Origin: CAZAPG01 sp964486935 | GTDB taxonomy: Bacteria > Chloroflexota > Anaerolineae > 4572-78 > J111 | Length of the DNA stretch: 64,000 nucleotides | Assembly (NCBI GenBank): GCA_964486935.1 | Contig: CAZAPG010000004.1 | Location: 62,001-126,000 of the forward strand | Direction of reading: 5' to 3' | Shown here: positions 17,389-26,628 of the stretch, in pieces | Layout of the letters: each line of letters begins with the position of its first letter | Numbering within the stretch: the first letter of the stretch is position 1 | The notes under the pieces: model-generated | Database searches by the model: none | What the model saw: only the letters and a program-made list of their open reading frames with translations | What the model was told of the DNA's origin: nothing | Position numbers and translations under genes: made by a program

Positions 17389-18345
17389 TCACCCCGTTGA
17401 TAAGAGCACCTTCAATACCCCCGGCGCAACGGCCCGGTCAAAGGCTGCCAGGGCCTCGTCCAGCGGAAAGGTGGCGTGAATCAGCGGTTCTACATCTACC
17501 AGCCGCTGCTCCAGCAGGCGCAGCGCCGCCGGAAACGGCCCGCAGCGAGACCCCACCACCGTTATTTCATCTACCACCACCATGCTTAAATTGAGCGACA
17601 CATCCCCGTGAAAGGTGCTTTTCAGCACCAGCGCGCCTCGGGGCCGCACCAGCGCGCGAGCCGCGGCAAAGCCCTCGGCGCTGCCGGTGGCTTCCACCAC
17701 AATATCCGCGCCCGGCTCAATTTTTTCCCCGGCCGGTTGGGTGGGGATGCCGCGCTTCTCTAATATTGCCAGCTTGTCCGCGTGTCGGCCTACCGCCAGC
17801 AAATTACAGCCGGTCAGTTGCAGCACCTGGGCAATCAGCAACCCCAGCTTGCCATCGCCCAGCACCACCACCCGGTCGCTGGGGCGGATGTGGAGCTGCT
17901 CTAAAATTTGGCAGGCGGCGGCCAGCGGCTCGGTGAACACAGCCCATTCATCGGGAACGCTGGCAGGCACGGGGTACAGCAATTGGGTGGGCAGGGTAAA
18001 GTAATCGGCCATCGCCCCGTCGCGGCGGTCGATGCCCAGGGTGGTGCGGTGGGGGCACTGGGTGGGATCGCCCCGCCGGCAGGTGGCGCACTGGCCGCAG
18101 TAGGCGTTGATTTCGCCTACAACCCGCTGGCCGACCAGTTGGGGCGCGCTGTCGGCTTTTTGCACCATGCCCACAAATTCGTGGCCCAGCGTGCCGGTAA
18201 AATTCATATAGCCCCGCACAATCTCCACATCGGTGTTGCAAATGCCGGCCAGCCTGGTGCGAATCAGCGCCTCGCCCGGCGGCGGCGTGGGGATGGGCGC
18301 GCCGGTTTTGAGCTGTAGTTTTTTATTAAAGTGTAAGGCGCGCAT
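17389..18345 (-). CDS. Zinc-dependent alcohol dehydrogenase, MDR family
   Basis: The 318-residue protein shows the GHEFVG catalytic-zinc region and a structural-zinc loop with CGQCATCRRGDPTQC. A Rossmann domain with VVLGDGKLGLLIAQ follows. This is the layout of medium-chain dehydrogenases of the sorbitol, threonine or glucose dehydrogenase type. It is slightly short for the family. It is convergent with the cyclophilin gene (8-base gap) and lies 67 bases downstream of an iron-dependent alcohol dehydrogenase on the same strand, so the two may act in one alcohol or polyol route. Confidence 0.85.
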   Translation of the reverse strand: MRALHFNKKLQLKTGAPIPTPPPGEALIRTRLAGICNTDVEIVRGYMNFTGTLGHEFVGMVQKADSAPQLVGQRVVGEINAYCGQCATCRRGDPTQCPHRTTLGIDRRDGAMADYFTLPTQLLYPVPASVPDEWAVFTEPLAAACQILEQLHIRPSDRVVVLGDGKLGLLIAQVLQLTGCNLLAVGRHADKLAILEKRGIPTQPAGEKIEPGADIVVEATGSAEGFAAARALVRPRGALVLKSTFHGDVSLNLSMVVVDEITVVGSRCGPFPAALRLLEQRLVDVEPLIHATFPLDEALAAFDRAVAPGVLKVLLSTG

Positions 18346-18412
18346 CTACTTCTCCTGAATGAAACGTGAGCCGGGACTCTCCAAGTTATCACGTTTCATG
18401 TATCACGCAAAA

Positions 18413-19570
18413 TCACATGGCCCGTTCTAAAATCTCCTGCATCTCATCATCTGTCAACTTAACCGGATTGCCTTGCATGCTGCTGGATTGGCGCGCTTTT
18501 TGGATAAGCTCCGGGAAATAAGCCTGAGTCAGGCCGTAAGCGCCCAGCCCCGGTATCTGTAAATTACGGCACAGCTTTTCAACCCAAACCACGCCGTCAA
18601 CGGCGGCGGCCTCGGGGTTGCCGGTGAGAATTTGGGCCACTTCCTCGTAGCGGGTCAAAGCCTGGCTGCGGGGCTGTCGTTTGTACATGGCCCGGATATT
18701 GATTTCGAGCACGTGGGGCAGCAGGGCCGCGCACACGGCCCCATGCGGCGCGTCGAACATACCGCCAAATGGCCCGGCAAAGCCGTGCGCCGCGCCCAGC
18801 CCGGCGTTGGCCAGGGCCAGCCCGCCAAACAGGCTGGCCAGCGACATATCCTCGCGGGCCGGCAGGTTGTCGCCATCTCTATAGGCCGTTGGCAACGAAC
18901 GGGCCGCCCGGTTTAGCCCCTCCAGGCAAAATGCATCGGTAAGGGGCGAGGCTTTGGGCGATACGTATGGCTCGATGAGTTGGGTCAGCGCGTCTAACCC
19001 GGTAGAGGCGGTAACAGGGGGCGGCATGGTGAGCGTGAGTTCCGGGTCGACCAGGGCCAGGCGGGGTAGCATCAATGGGCTGCGCAGGCTCACTTTTACC
19101 TTGTGCTCCGGCGAGCCGAGCACGGCGTTGCGCGTTACCTCGGCGCCGGTGCCGGCGGTGGTGGGGATGGCAATGTAGGGGGCCGCAGGCCGGGTTATAG
19201 GCTGTCCCCGGCCAATGACTTCCAGATAGTCCAGCGGGTCGCCGCCGTTGGTTAGCAGGGCGGCAATGGCCTTGCCCGTATCCAGCGCGCTACCGCCGCC
19301 AAAACCAATAATTAAGTCGCACTGCTCTTGCCTGGCTTGCGCCACGCCCTGCCGGACCAACTCAACCGTCGGCTCACCAATAACGGTAAAATTGCTGGCT
19401 TTAATAGTTTGCCCGGCCAAAATATCTAGTAGAGAAGCGGCTCTTAGCGGGTTGCTGCCCAAAACCACCAGCGCGCGCCGCCCCATTTTGGGGGCAATCG
19501 CCCCCAGGTTGTAAAGTGAGCCGCTGCCAAAAATAATTCTGGCGGCAGTGGCAAATTCAAACTGAATCAT
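18413..19570 (-). CDS. Iron-containing alcohol dehydrogenase
   Basis: The 385-residue protein has the nucleotide-binding GFGGGSALDTGKAIA and PTTAGTGAEVTRNAV motifs. The metal-binding stretch GAAHGFAGPFGGMFDAPHG has the conserved H residues of the Fe-ADH family (group III). It would reduce aldehydes or oxidise short alcohols with NAD(P). It probably leads a two-gene minus-strand unit with the zinc enzyme. About 150 bases separate it from the divergent gene at 19723, room for two promoters, though I could not fix a convincing pair of boxes. Confidence 0.88.
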   Translation of the reverse strand: MIQFEFATAARIIFGSGSLYNLGAIAPKMGRRALVVLGSNPLRAASLLDILAGQTIKASNFTVIGEPTVELVRQGVAQARQEQCDLIIGFGGGSALDTGKAIAALLTNGGDPLDYLEVIGRGQPITRPAAPYIAIPTTAGTGAEVTRNAVLGSPEHKVKVSLRSPLMLPRLALVDPELTLTMPPPVTASTGLDALTQLIEPYVSPKASPLTDAFCLEGLNRAARSLPTAYRDGDNLPAREDMSLASLFGGLALANAGLGAAHGFAGPFGGMFDAPHGAVCAALLPHVLEINIRAMYKRQPRSQALTRYEEVAQILTGNPEAAAVDGVVWVEKLCRNLQIPGLGAYGLTQAYFPELIQKARQSSSMQGNPVKLTDDEMQEILERAM

Positions 19571-19722
19571 TGTAATTTGAGTATATCTTGTTCATAATGG
19601 GCTTCATTGTAGCACAGCCGCGCCCGGCTCACAATTGAGGCGCAAAAAGTTAGAAAAAAATATTTGCATAGCGGCTCACTTTAAAGCAACATGATATTAT
19701 CATGGTTTAGCGAGCGCGGCTG

Positions 19723-20931
19723 ATGAGTCTACAACAAAAGTTAGAGCAGGGGATTGCGGCGGCCAGGGTCAACAACAAAAAAGAAGCCCGAGCCTTGTTA
19801 AAAGAAGTGGTTAAGGCTGATGAGACTCAAATTGAAGCCTGGTTGTGGTTATACAAAATTGTTGATGGTTTTGAGGAGAAGGAGGTTTGCCTGGAAAATG
19901 TTTTGACCCTGGAGCCGGACAATCAATTTGCCCGCGAGGAGCTGGCCTGGGTTAAATCTGAACAGGAAAAGTATTTTGGCTCGTTTTACCTGCCAGAGCC
20001 GGACCCTCTGCCCAAAGTAGAGGCCCCGCCCCCTGCGGCAGATTATCTGCATAAAGATGAGTTTGATAACGAGCTATTGTGTCCCTATTGCCTGGCCCTG
20101 ACCAACCGGGATGATCGGCGCTGCCCCGCCTGTCGCCATTTGTTAATTGTAAGCCGGCGGGTTCAAGACGAGCGAACGGCCTGGCTGTGGCGGGGCTTTT
20201 TTTTGCAGTTTTGGGTTTCAGTTATTTTTATTGCCTTTGGCGCCAGCTATGCCACCTTGATGGGCAAATGGAATGGCGTTTCAAACCCAATTCCATTTTT
20301 GCCCATTTACTGGGGGCAGCCGGTTGACCAGCCCCAGCTTTTAACCCAGGCTTTGCTACAGATTTTTCCTCGTTGGGCTTTTTGGGGGCTTATTGCCGCT
20401 ACACTTTTTTCTCTGCTGCTCATGGCCCTATTATACATTCGTATTCCTTATGGGAATGTTATTTATTTAATCAGCGCCACGGCAACGCTGGGATTGGGCC
20501 TGACAGGCCTGTTTTTGTTTTTTGACAACTGGCTTGGGATAGGAGCCAGTCTTGGGGCTATCATGATAGGGGCGGCTCAAATGATTATCACCTTTAACCT
20601 TTGGAATGATTTTTCTTTTAAAGAAGGCCGCATTATTTTACGCATGGACCGCGGCGTAAAAGGGGTGCGCTCGCTGGCCATTAGCGGCCAAAAATACAGC
20701 CGGGTGGGAATGTGGGGCCTGGCCATGCTGCACTGGCGGGCCGCCGTGCTGAAAGAGCCTGATAGTTCAGCCCATCACCTTGGTTTAATTATAGCCTACC
20801 TGAAATTAAAACGCTTTGACCTGGCCGAAAAGGCCCTCCGGTATGCCGAACAACAAGTAGGTAATTCTACTCAGTTAGACGCCCTTCATCGCCAGCTAAA
20901 GGCAAGCCAGAGCCGGCACAAAACCATCTGA
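19723..20931 (+). CDS. Membrane protein with TPR-like and zinc-ribbon domains
   Basis: The 402-residue protein is not a family I can name. Residues about 1-70 form a TPR-like helical repeat (EAWLWLYKIVDGFEEKEVCL). Next is a four-cysteine zinc ribbon with C-P-Y-C and C-P-A-C pairs near residue 120-140. Four hydrophobic segments lie between about 155 and 300. A C-terminal TPR-like pair (HWRAAVLKEPDSSAHHLGL) closes it. A scaffold role at the membrane is plausible. It is followed 36 bases later by a histidine kinase gene. Confidence 0.65.
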   Translation: MSLQQKLEQGIAAARVNNKKEARALLKEVVKADETQIEAWLWLYKIVDGFEEKEVCLENVLTLEPDNQFAREELAWVKSEQEKYFGSFYLPEPDPLPKVEAPPPAADYLHKDEFDNELLCPYCLALTNRDDRRCPACRHLLIVSRRVQDERTAWLWRGFFLQFWVSVIFIAFGASYATLMGKWNGVSNPIPFLPIYWGQPVDQPQLLTQALLQIFPRWAFWGLIAATLFSLLLMALLYIRIPYGNVIYLISATATLGLGLTGLFLFFDNWLGIGASLGAIMIGAAQMIITFNLWNDFSFKEGRIILRMDRGVKGVRSLAISGQKYSRVGMWGLAMLHWRAAVLKEPDSSAHHLGLIIAYLKLKRFDLAEKALRYAEQQVGNSTQLDALHRQLKASQSRHKTI

Positions 20932-20967
20932 TTCTATTTTTGGCTCTTACCCTCTCACGGGTGTTCA

Positions 20968-23055
20968 ATGAAACCTTTGCAGGTTCGTATCAACAGCCTG
21001 TCGGCGCAAATCATTATCAGCTTTGTCGCCCTGGTTCTGCTCACCGCTTTTGCTGCCGGAATGCCGGCCGTTTGGTTATTGCGCCAGCAGTTAGAAACCC
21101 AGGCCTGGGCGCAGGTGGCGCAGGGCGGGCGGGCGGCTCAGGCTTTATATACAGCCAATCAAAATGAAATGGCTAATCTGGCTATTTTAACGGCCCAGCG
21201 CCCCACTTTGCGCGACCTGCTGGCAACGCCGGCCAATCAGGAAGCGTTGCAAATTTATCTCAATACGCTTCAGGCGGGAGCCGGGCTTGATTTTATTTTG
21301 GTTTGCCGCGAAAATGAGATAGCAGCCTATGCCGGCAACCTGCCCCGGCAAAACCTGTGCCAGGCCGGCGCCCCGGACAGCTATTATGTAACCTGGCTCG
21401 ATGATACTCCCCAGGTATGGTTAATATCTGCCCAGGCTGTTACCGCCAAACTTGCCCCAAACCGCCAGGAATTTGTAATCGTTGGACTTGCCCTTGATGA
21501 CGAATTTGCCGCCCAAATGCAAGACCAAACCGGCCTGGAGCACACCCTGCTGGTTAATAACCAGCCACTGGCTACCAGCCTGACTCATAGCCTGCGGGGG
21601 CGGCAAACCGCCAGTCTAACCGACTCCGGCGCGGGGCAGCAAGGCCAGCTAATCTTTAACAACCAACCCTTCTATTTTTTAAAATTTCCTTTACCAGCCT
21701 CGGAAACAAAGCTTGAAGCCGAAGTTGCCCTGCCCGTGGCCGATATTGTAACCACCCAACAAAAACTGGCCTGGACGCTGGTTGGCAGTATTATGGCGGT
21801 GGCTGTTTTGGGGTCCAGCCTGGGCATTCTGTTAGTTCGGCAAATTAGCCGACCGCTGGCTCGCTTGACAACCGCCGCCGATGCCTTTAGCCGGGGCGAT
21901 TTAACCAGGCCGGTCAATATCGACACCCGTTTGCGCGAGGTGGCTCTGGTAGGCGCTGCCCTTGAAGCCGCGCGGGTTGATTTAAAACTGACGCTGGGTG
22001 ATTTACAGCGAGAAAAAGCCTGGATCGACCATCTGCTCGAAGCCATTGTTGAGGGCATTGTTACCCTCGACCGCAGCGGCCACATTATTTTTTTTAGCCG
22101 GGGCGCCGAGCGCATCACCGGCTGGAGCCGCAACCAGGCGCTGGGGCGCTCATGCGATGAAATTTTTCACACACTTGACGCCAACCAGCCCTTTAGCCAG
22201 TTGTTTTTGCCGCCGGGGCGTCACCATAAAGTTGAGGTTACGCTGAAGGATGGCCGCCAGATTATTTTGGCCGTAACCAGCGCCAAACTGCTGCCCCCGG
22301 ATGCCAGCGACGCCCGCTTAGTGCTGGTTTTTAGAGATGTGAGCGAGGCCGAAGCCGCCCACCGGTTGATGGGCCATTTTATCGCCAACATCGCCCACGA
22401 GTTTCGCACCCCGCTGTCGTCGCTGGCGGCATCCATTGAACTGCTGCTCGACCAATCTCCCGATCTGTCTGCTGCCGAGTTGCAGGAGTTGATTATTTCG
22501 CTGCACCTGGGAATCGTCAGTTTGCAAACGCTGGTTGATAATCTGCTCGAAGGGGCCAGCATCGAGGCCGGACGCTTTCGGGTCTATGTTCGGTCGGTGC
22601 AGTTGGTTGACATTATGGCCGAAGCCGCCCGCATTATGCAGCCGTTGCTCAACAAATATGGCCAGCAGTTGGTGGTCAAACAGCCGCCCCGGCTCTCGCC
22701 TGTTCTGGCCGACCCCCGGCGCGCGGTGCAGGTGCTGGTCAACCTGCTTTCAAACGCTTCGCGGTATGGCCCCGCCGATGCGGAAATTGTGCTGGAAGCC
22801 GCCCAGGTTAACGGCTGGGTGCGGGTTTCTGTGGCCGACCAGGGACCGGGCATTGCCCCGGCCTACCGCAACGATTTGTTTCGGCGCTTTGTTTACCCGG
22901 CTGAAAATGACGATAAAATGCAGTATGGCGTGGGGTTAGGGTTGTCGGTAGTGAAGGCTATTGTTGAAGCCCAGGGCGGGCAGGTAGGCGTTGAAGACCG
23001 GCCCGGCGGCGGCTCGATATTTTGGTTTACCCTGGCCGTGGAGCAAAACAGATGA
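20968..23055 (+). CDS. Membrane sensor histidine kinase (HAMP-PAS-HisKA-HATPase)
   Basis: The 695-residue protein has one membrane segment near residues 14-35, an extracytoplasmic sensor of about 230 residues and a second membrane segment near 270-290. HAMP and PAS domains follow (ITLDRSGHIIFFS-like core). The phosphoacceptor box NIAHEFRTPLSSL carries H477. The ATPase boxes are NLLSNASRYG, DQGPGIAP and GVGLGLSVVKAI. The stop overlaps the response regulator start by four bases, so the two form a cognate pair. Its neighbours suggest it senses sulfate or a related stress, which is inference. Confidence 0.93.
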   Translation: MKPLQVRINSLSAQIIISFVALVLLTAFAAGMPAVWLLRQQLETQAWAQVAQGGRAAQALYTANQNEMANLAILTAQRPTLRDLLATPANQEALQIYLNTLQAGAGLDFILVCRENEIAAYAGNLPRQNLCQAGAPDSYYVTWLDDTPQVWLISAQAVTAKLAPNRQEFVIVGLALDDEFAAQMQDQTGLEHTLLVNNQPLATSLTHSLRGRQTASLTDSGAGQQGQLIFNNQPFYFLKFPLPASETKLEAEVALPVADIVTTQQKLAWTLVGSIMAVAVLGSSLGILLVRQISRPLARLTTAADAFSRGDLTRPVNIDTRLREVALVGAALEAARVDLKLTLGDLQREKAWIDHLLEAIVEGIVTLDRSGHIIFFSRGAERITGWSRNQALGRSCDEIFHTLDANQPFSQLFLPPGRHHKVEVTLKDGRQIILAVTSAKLLPPDASDARLVLVFRDVSEAEAAHRLMGHFIANIAHEFRTPLSSLAASIELLLDQSPDLSAAELQELIISLHLGIVSLQTLVDNLLEGASIEAGRFRVYVRSVQLVDIMAEAARIMQPLLNKYGQQLVVKQPPRLSPVLADPRRAVQVLVNLLSNASRYGPADAEIVLEAAQVNGWVRVSVADQGPGIAPAYRNDLFRRFVYPAENDDKMQYGVGLGLSVVKAIVEAQGGQVGVEDRPGGGSIFWFTLAVEQNR

Positions 23056-23738
23056 AGGCGCTGGTGGTAGATGATGACCGGGTGCTGGCCGATGTGGTGG
23101 CCTTTACCCTGCGCCGCGAAGGTTTTCAGGTAGTGCAGGCTCACGATGGCGAGGCGGCCCTGCAGCGCTGGGCCGACGAACAGCCCGACCTGATTGTGCT
23201 GGATGTCAACCTGCCCAAAATTGATGGCTTCACCGTCTGCCGCCAGATTCGCCGGCAGGCCGACACGCCCATTTTGCTGCTAACCGTGCGCGACAAAGAA
23301 GACGACATTGTGCACGGGTTGGGCCTGGGCGCCGATGATTATATCACCAAACCCTTTAGCCCGCGCCAGCTTGTAGCCAGGGCGCAGGCGGTGCTGCGCC
23401 GGACCGGCAAAATGGCAGCCCCGGCAATTCGGCAGGCAGGCGGGCTTACATTAGACCCCAGCCGCCGGGAAGTAAAACAGAGCCAGGGCCAACCCGTCAA
23501 CCTGACCCCCCTGGAAAGCAAACTGCTGGATTACTTAATGTTAAACGCCGGCCATATCCTCACCGCCGAAGCCATCATCGAGCACGTTTGGGGAGTCCAA
23601 GGCGGCGACCGCGACATGTTGCGCCAACTGGTGCGCCGGTTACGCGCCAAAATAGAACCCGTTCCGGCCAACCCCAGTTACATTCAAACCGTTGCCGGGC
23701 TGGGTTACGGATTTATGATTCCCCCGCCGGTAGATTAA
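23052..23738 (+). CDS. OmpR/PhoB-family response regulator
   Basis: ATG 23052 lies in an ATGA overlap with the kinase stop and gives 228 residues. The receiver has the acidic pocket D7-D8-D9, phospho-acceptor D51 in IVLDVNLP and the KPFS loop Lys. The C-terminal winged helix has LTPLESKLLDYLM, ILTAEAIIEHVWG and VRRLRAKIEP, ending YIQTVAGLGYGF. It likely binds direct TGTCA-type repeats; a matching set occurs just downstream at 23764-23805, before the Usp and sulfate transport genes. Confidence 0.93.
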   Translation: MKALVVDDDRVLADVVAFTLRREGFQVVQAHDGEAALQRWADEQPDLIVLDVNLPKIDGFTVCRQIRRQADTPILLLTVRDKEDDIVHGLGLGADDYITKPFSPRQLVARAQAVLRRTGKMAAPAIRQAGGLTLDPSRREVKQSQGQPVNLTPLESKLLDYLMLNAGHILTAEAIIEHVWGVQGGDRDMLRQLVRRLRAKIEPVPANPSYIQTVAGLGYGFMIPPPVD

Positions 23739-23763
23739 TCCCCAAATTTCCTGCTTTTCCCCA

Positions 23764-23805
23764 TTTGTCACAACTTTGTCATGCCCCTATCACAATGGCT
23801 GTCAT
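23764..23805 (+). promoter_or_regulatory. Candidate OmpR/PhoB-type operator (TTTGTCA direct repeats)
   Basis: TTTGTCA at 23764-23770 is repeated exactly 11 bases later at 23775-23781. A variant CTGTCAT lies at 23799-23805, about two helical turns on. An 11-base period is what tandem OmpR-family dimers recognise, and the half-site resembles a Pho box (CTGTCAT). It sits between the regulator gene and the Usp-sulfate operon, so control of that operon by the adjacent regulator is likely. Confidence 0.5.
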
Positions 23806-23872
23806 CCCCTCCGGTTATGATGTAACCAAATATGGGCCTGTTTTGCCTGCAAACTAAAAGGGGGTGACAATT

Positions 23873-24712
23873 ATGCAGCACTTAAATTTTCAGCCCGGCT
23901 ATTCTCAGCCAATCGAGCATTCATTTGGAACGCCCAACGGGCGCTATGCTTCAAAACCACAGCTTGCGAGTCGCCAACTGTTGCCGCGTCTTGCGGTTTA
24001 TGTTGAATCAGCCGGACCACAAGCCGAACAGGCGCAAACCTACGCCAAACTTTTGGCTTCATTACTGCGTACCGAGCTTACCGATACTCAATCTCCAACA
24101 GCCGCGCCCGCCTTGGGTGAGTTGCTCAAACAAAGCAGCCAATCCCCAAATTTAGTAATATACAGCGAGCCAGAACAACCTCGCCTTAAATGCTGGCTCT
24201 TTGGCCCTCCGGCCTGCCGGGTTGTATCTCAATTGCCGGTTTCCACCCTGGTGGTGCGGCAGCCGCGCTGGCCGCTGCGCCATTTACTGCTGGTAACTCG
24301 CGGCCAGCGCATGGATTATGTGGCCGCAGATTGGCTGGTGAGATTGGCGACGTCCAGCCGCGCCAGAGTAACGGTGCTGGCGCTACAACCGTTTCTATCG
24401 GCCAGCGATAGCCGGGCCTTGTTTGGCGCCGGCTTAACCGCCTGGCTGCAAAGCGACACGCCGCTGGGCCTGCAATTGCGCCGAATTGCCGGAGAGTTGC
24501 CAAAAAATGAAATTGAGGCGTGGTTACGCTTGCAGTTTGTATCTGGCCCGCCCCTGGAGCAAATTCAGCAAACTGTTGGCGCCCTCCGGCCCGATTTAAT
24601 TGTGATCGCCGCCGAGTCGCCCCACTGGTGCGAACGGCGACTCCTGGGCGAGATAGTCACCCCCTTGTTACGCTGGGCCGACCGGCCGGTATTGGTGGCC
24701 AAACCCCACTAA
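23873..24712 (+). CDS. Universal stress protein-like, two Usp-type domains
   Basis: The frame is open from GTG 23864, but AAAAGGGGG ends just before that codon, so ATG 23873 has the better spacing (279 residues). Two alpha/beta modules can be seen: about residues 30-135, ending VSTLVVRQP, and about 140-279 (LRHLLLVTRG... PDLIVIAAES... RPVLVAKP). The strand-helix pattern and closing V-L-V-A-K-P resemble UspA domains, though the ATP-binding G-x2-G-x9-G is not clear. It lies 26 bases before the CysA fusion, whose C-terminus carries similar modules. Confidence 0.65.
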   Translation: MQHLNFQPGYSQPIEHSFGTPNGRYASKPQLASRQLLPRLAVYVESAGPQAEQAQTYAKLLASLLRTELTDTQSPTAAPALGELLKQSSQSPNLVIYSEPEQPRLKCWLFGPPACRVVSQLPVSTLVVRQPRWPLRHLLLVTRGQRMDYVAADWLVRLATSSRARVTVLALQPFLSASDSRALFGAGLTAWLQSDTPLGLQLRRIAGELPKNEIEAWLRLQFVSGPPLEQIQQTVGALRPDLIVIAAESPHWCERRLLGEIVTPLLRWADRPVLVAKPH

Positions 24713-24738
24713 AAAATTGGCATAAAGGCTAACTAACC

Positions 24739-26604
24739 ATGTCGATTATACTTGAGCAACTGACCAAACGTTACAACGGCCATCCGGTAGTCAACAATGT
24801 TTCTTTAGAAGTGGCCGACGGTGAATTTTTTGTGCTGCTAGGTTCCAGCGGCAGCGGCAAAACCACTGTTTTGAGCATGATTGCCGGCTTAACCCCGGTT
24901 GACCAGGGCCGTATTTTGCTGCATGGCCGGGACGTAACCCACCTGCCGCCGCAACAGCGGCGCGTCGGCTTTGTCTTTCAGCACTATGCCTTGTTTCAGC
25001 ATATGACAGTGGCCGATAACATTGAGTTTGGCCTGCGGGTGCGTAAAATTCCGGCGGCCCAACGAAGGCAGCGCGTTGATGAACTGCTGGAACTGGTTGG
25101 GCTAACCGGGCTGGGCAGCCGCCAGCCTCACCAGATTTCGGGCGGGCAACAGCAGCGCGTGGCTCTGGCCCGCGCTCTGGCTCACCGGCCAGAGGTGCTT
25201 TTGCTGGATGAGCCGCTGGGCGCGCTCGATGCCAAAATCAGGGTTGAACTGCGCCGCGCTTTGCGGGCGGTTCAACGCGAGTTAGGCATTGCCGCCATTC
25301 TGGTAACGCACGACCAGGAAGAAGCCTTTGAACTGGCCGACCGGCTGGGCGTAATGAGTTTTGGTCGGCTGCTAGAGGTTGGCCCTCCGCAACAACTATA
25401 CCGGCAGCCGCAAACAGAATTTGTGGCCGCCTTTTTAGGTACTGCCAATTTACTGGTAGGGCAGGGCACGGCCGGGGGCGTTCAGGTGGGGCCAATGCAT
25501 TTTTCTTTGCCCGGCAGAACCGAACTGCCCAACGGCAACAACCGGGTGCAGGTATTGTTTCGCCCCGAAGATGTGGCCCTGTCTACCACCCCGGAGACGC
25601 TGGAGTATCCCCGGCTTGGGCTGGGCGAAGTGGAGGAGAGCGTTTTTGCCGGCTCATTTGAACGGCTGCGCCTGCGGCTGCCCCCCATTCCGGGGGTGCG
25701 CCCCATTGCCCCGCCGGTGTCGTTTGGGGGCGGCTCGGTGCTGGTTGAGGCGACGCGCTCGCAAGACCAGGCCCTCAGCACGCCGCTTCAACCCGGCGAT
25801 AAAGTGTGGGTCGGCGTGCGGCGAGTCCATGCCCTGGCCCACCCCGGCCTGAGTTTTTTAATGGTTACAGATGGTTCGCCGCAGGCCCAGGCCGCGCTAT
25901 CCTTGGGCAGCCAGATTGCCCGGCTGGCTCACGCCCGCGTTACCCTGCTGGGTTACGGCCAACCGCCACAACAGCTTCAACGCCACCTGCGAGAAATTAA
26001 AGAGCAGTTTGGCAGCGGTTTGACCCAGCTAGAAATCAAACCGATAACCGGCTCGCTGATTGAGGCCGTTATCCGCCAAGTAGAACGACAGCCCTATGAT
26101 ATGGTGGTGCTGGGTTTTCAGCGGCAGGAGAATATGCAGTTGGCCGAGCAAATTTTGGCCCTGGGCGAACACCACCTGCTGCTGGTTTCTCGCTCGCAGC
26201 CCGTTCCGGCGCGCATTTTAATTTGTGTAGCCAGCGGAGAGCCGGGCAAAGAAGATGTGCTGTTTGCGGGCCGGCTGGTGCGCCACGTGGGCGCAGAAGC
26301 AACGCTGCTCACGGTACTGTCGCAAGAAGATAATCAACCCACCGCTCAAAGCCGGGTGGAACGTTTTATGGCCGGGGGCGCTCGTACCCTGGAATTGCTG
26401 GGCGTGCCGGCTAAAACCGCCGTTCGCGCCGGGCTGGTGCGCGAGGAAATTACCAACGAGATTACCAGCGGCGGCTACGACCTGCTGGTGATGGGCGCGC
26501 CGCTGGCCGAGCGAGATGGCAAAATCTCGCTTAATGGTATTGTGGGCCAGGTTCTGGGCGTTATCAATCGACCGGTGCTAATTGTGCGCTCCGGGGTAAG
26601 TTAA
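24739..26604 (+). CDS. cysA: Sulfate/thiosulfate ABC transporter ATPase fused to two Usp-like domains
   Basis: Of 621 residues, the first 350 or so are a CysA-type ATPase: Walker A GSSGSGKTT (K41), signature SGGQQQRVALARAL, Walker B VLLLDEP and a TOBE-like domain. Residues about 375-620 hold two Usp-like modules (FLMVTDGSPQAQAALSLG..., then RILICVASGEPGKED..., ending RPVLIVRSG). The family is normally about 350 residues long, so this is a true fusion; the frame is continuous with no internal stop. It heads the transporter genes cysP-cysT-cysW. The Usp tail may sense nucleotide or stress state to gate uptake; that is inference. Confidence 0.88.
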   Translation: MSIILEQLTKRYNGHPVVNNVSLEVADGEFFVLLGSSGSGKTTVLSMIAGLTPVDQGRILLHGRDVTHLPPQQRRVGFVFQHYALFQHMTVADNIEFGLRVRKIPAAQRRQRVDELLELVGLTGLGSRQPHQISGGQQQRVALARALAHRPEVLLLDEPLGALDAKIRVELRRALRAVQRELGIAAILVTHDQEEAFELADRLGVMSFGRLLEVGPPQQLYRQPQTEFVAAFLGTANLLVGQGTAGGVQVGPMHFSLPGRTELPNGNNRVQVLFRPEDVALSTTPETLEYPRLGLGEVEESVFAGSFERLRLRLPPIPGVRPIAPPVSFGGGSVLVEATRSQDQALSTPLQPGDKVWVGVRRVHALAHPGLSFLMVTDGSPQAQAALSLGSQIARLAHARVTLLGYGQPPQQLQRHLREIKEQFGSGLTQLEIKPITGSLIEAVIRQVERQPYDMVVLGFQRQENMQLAEQILALGEHHLLLVSRSQPVPARILICVASGEPGKEDVLFAGRLVRHVGAEATLLTVLSQEDNQPTAQSRVERFMAGGARTLELLGVPAKTAVRAGLVREEITNEITSGGYDLLVMGAPLAERDGKISLNGIVGQVLGVINRPVLIVRSGVS

Positions 26605-26628
26605 AAATTAGTGGAAAGGGTGCGTAAA

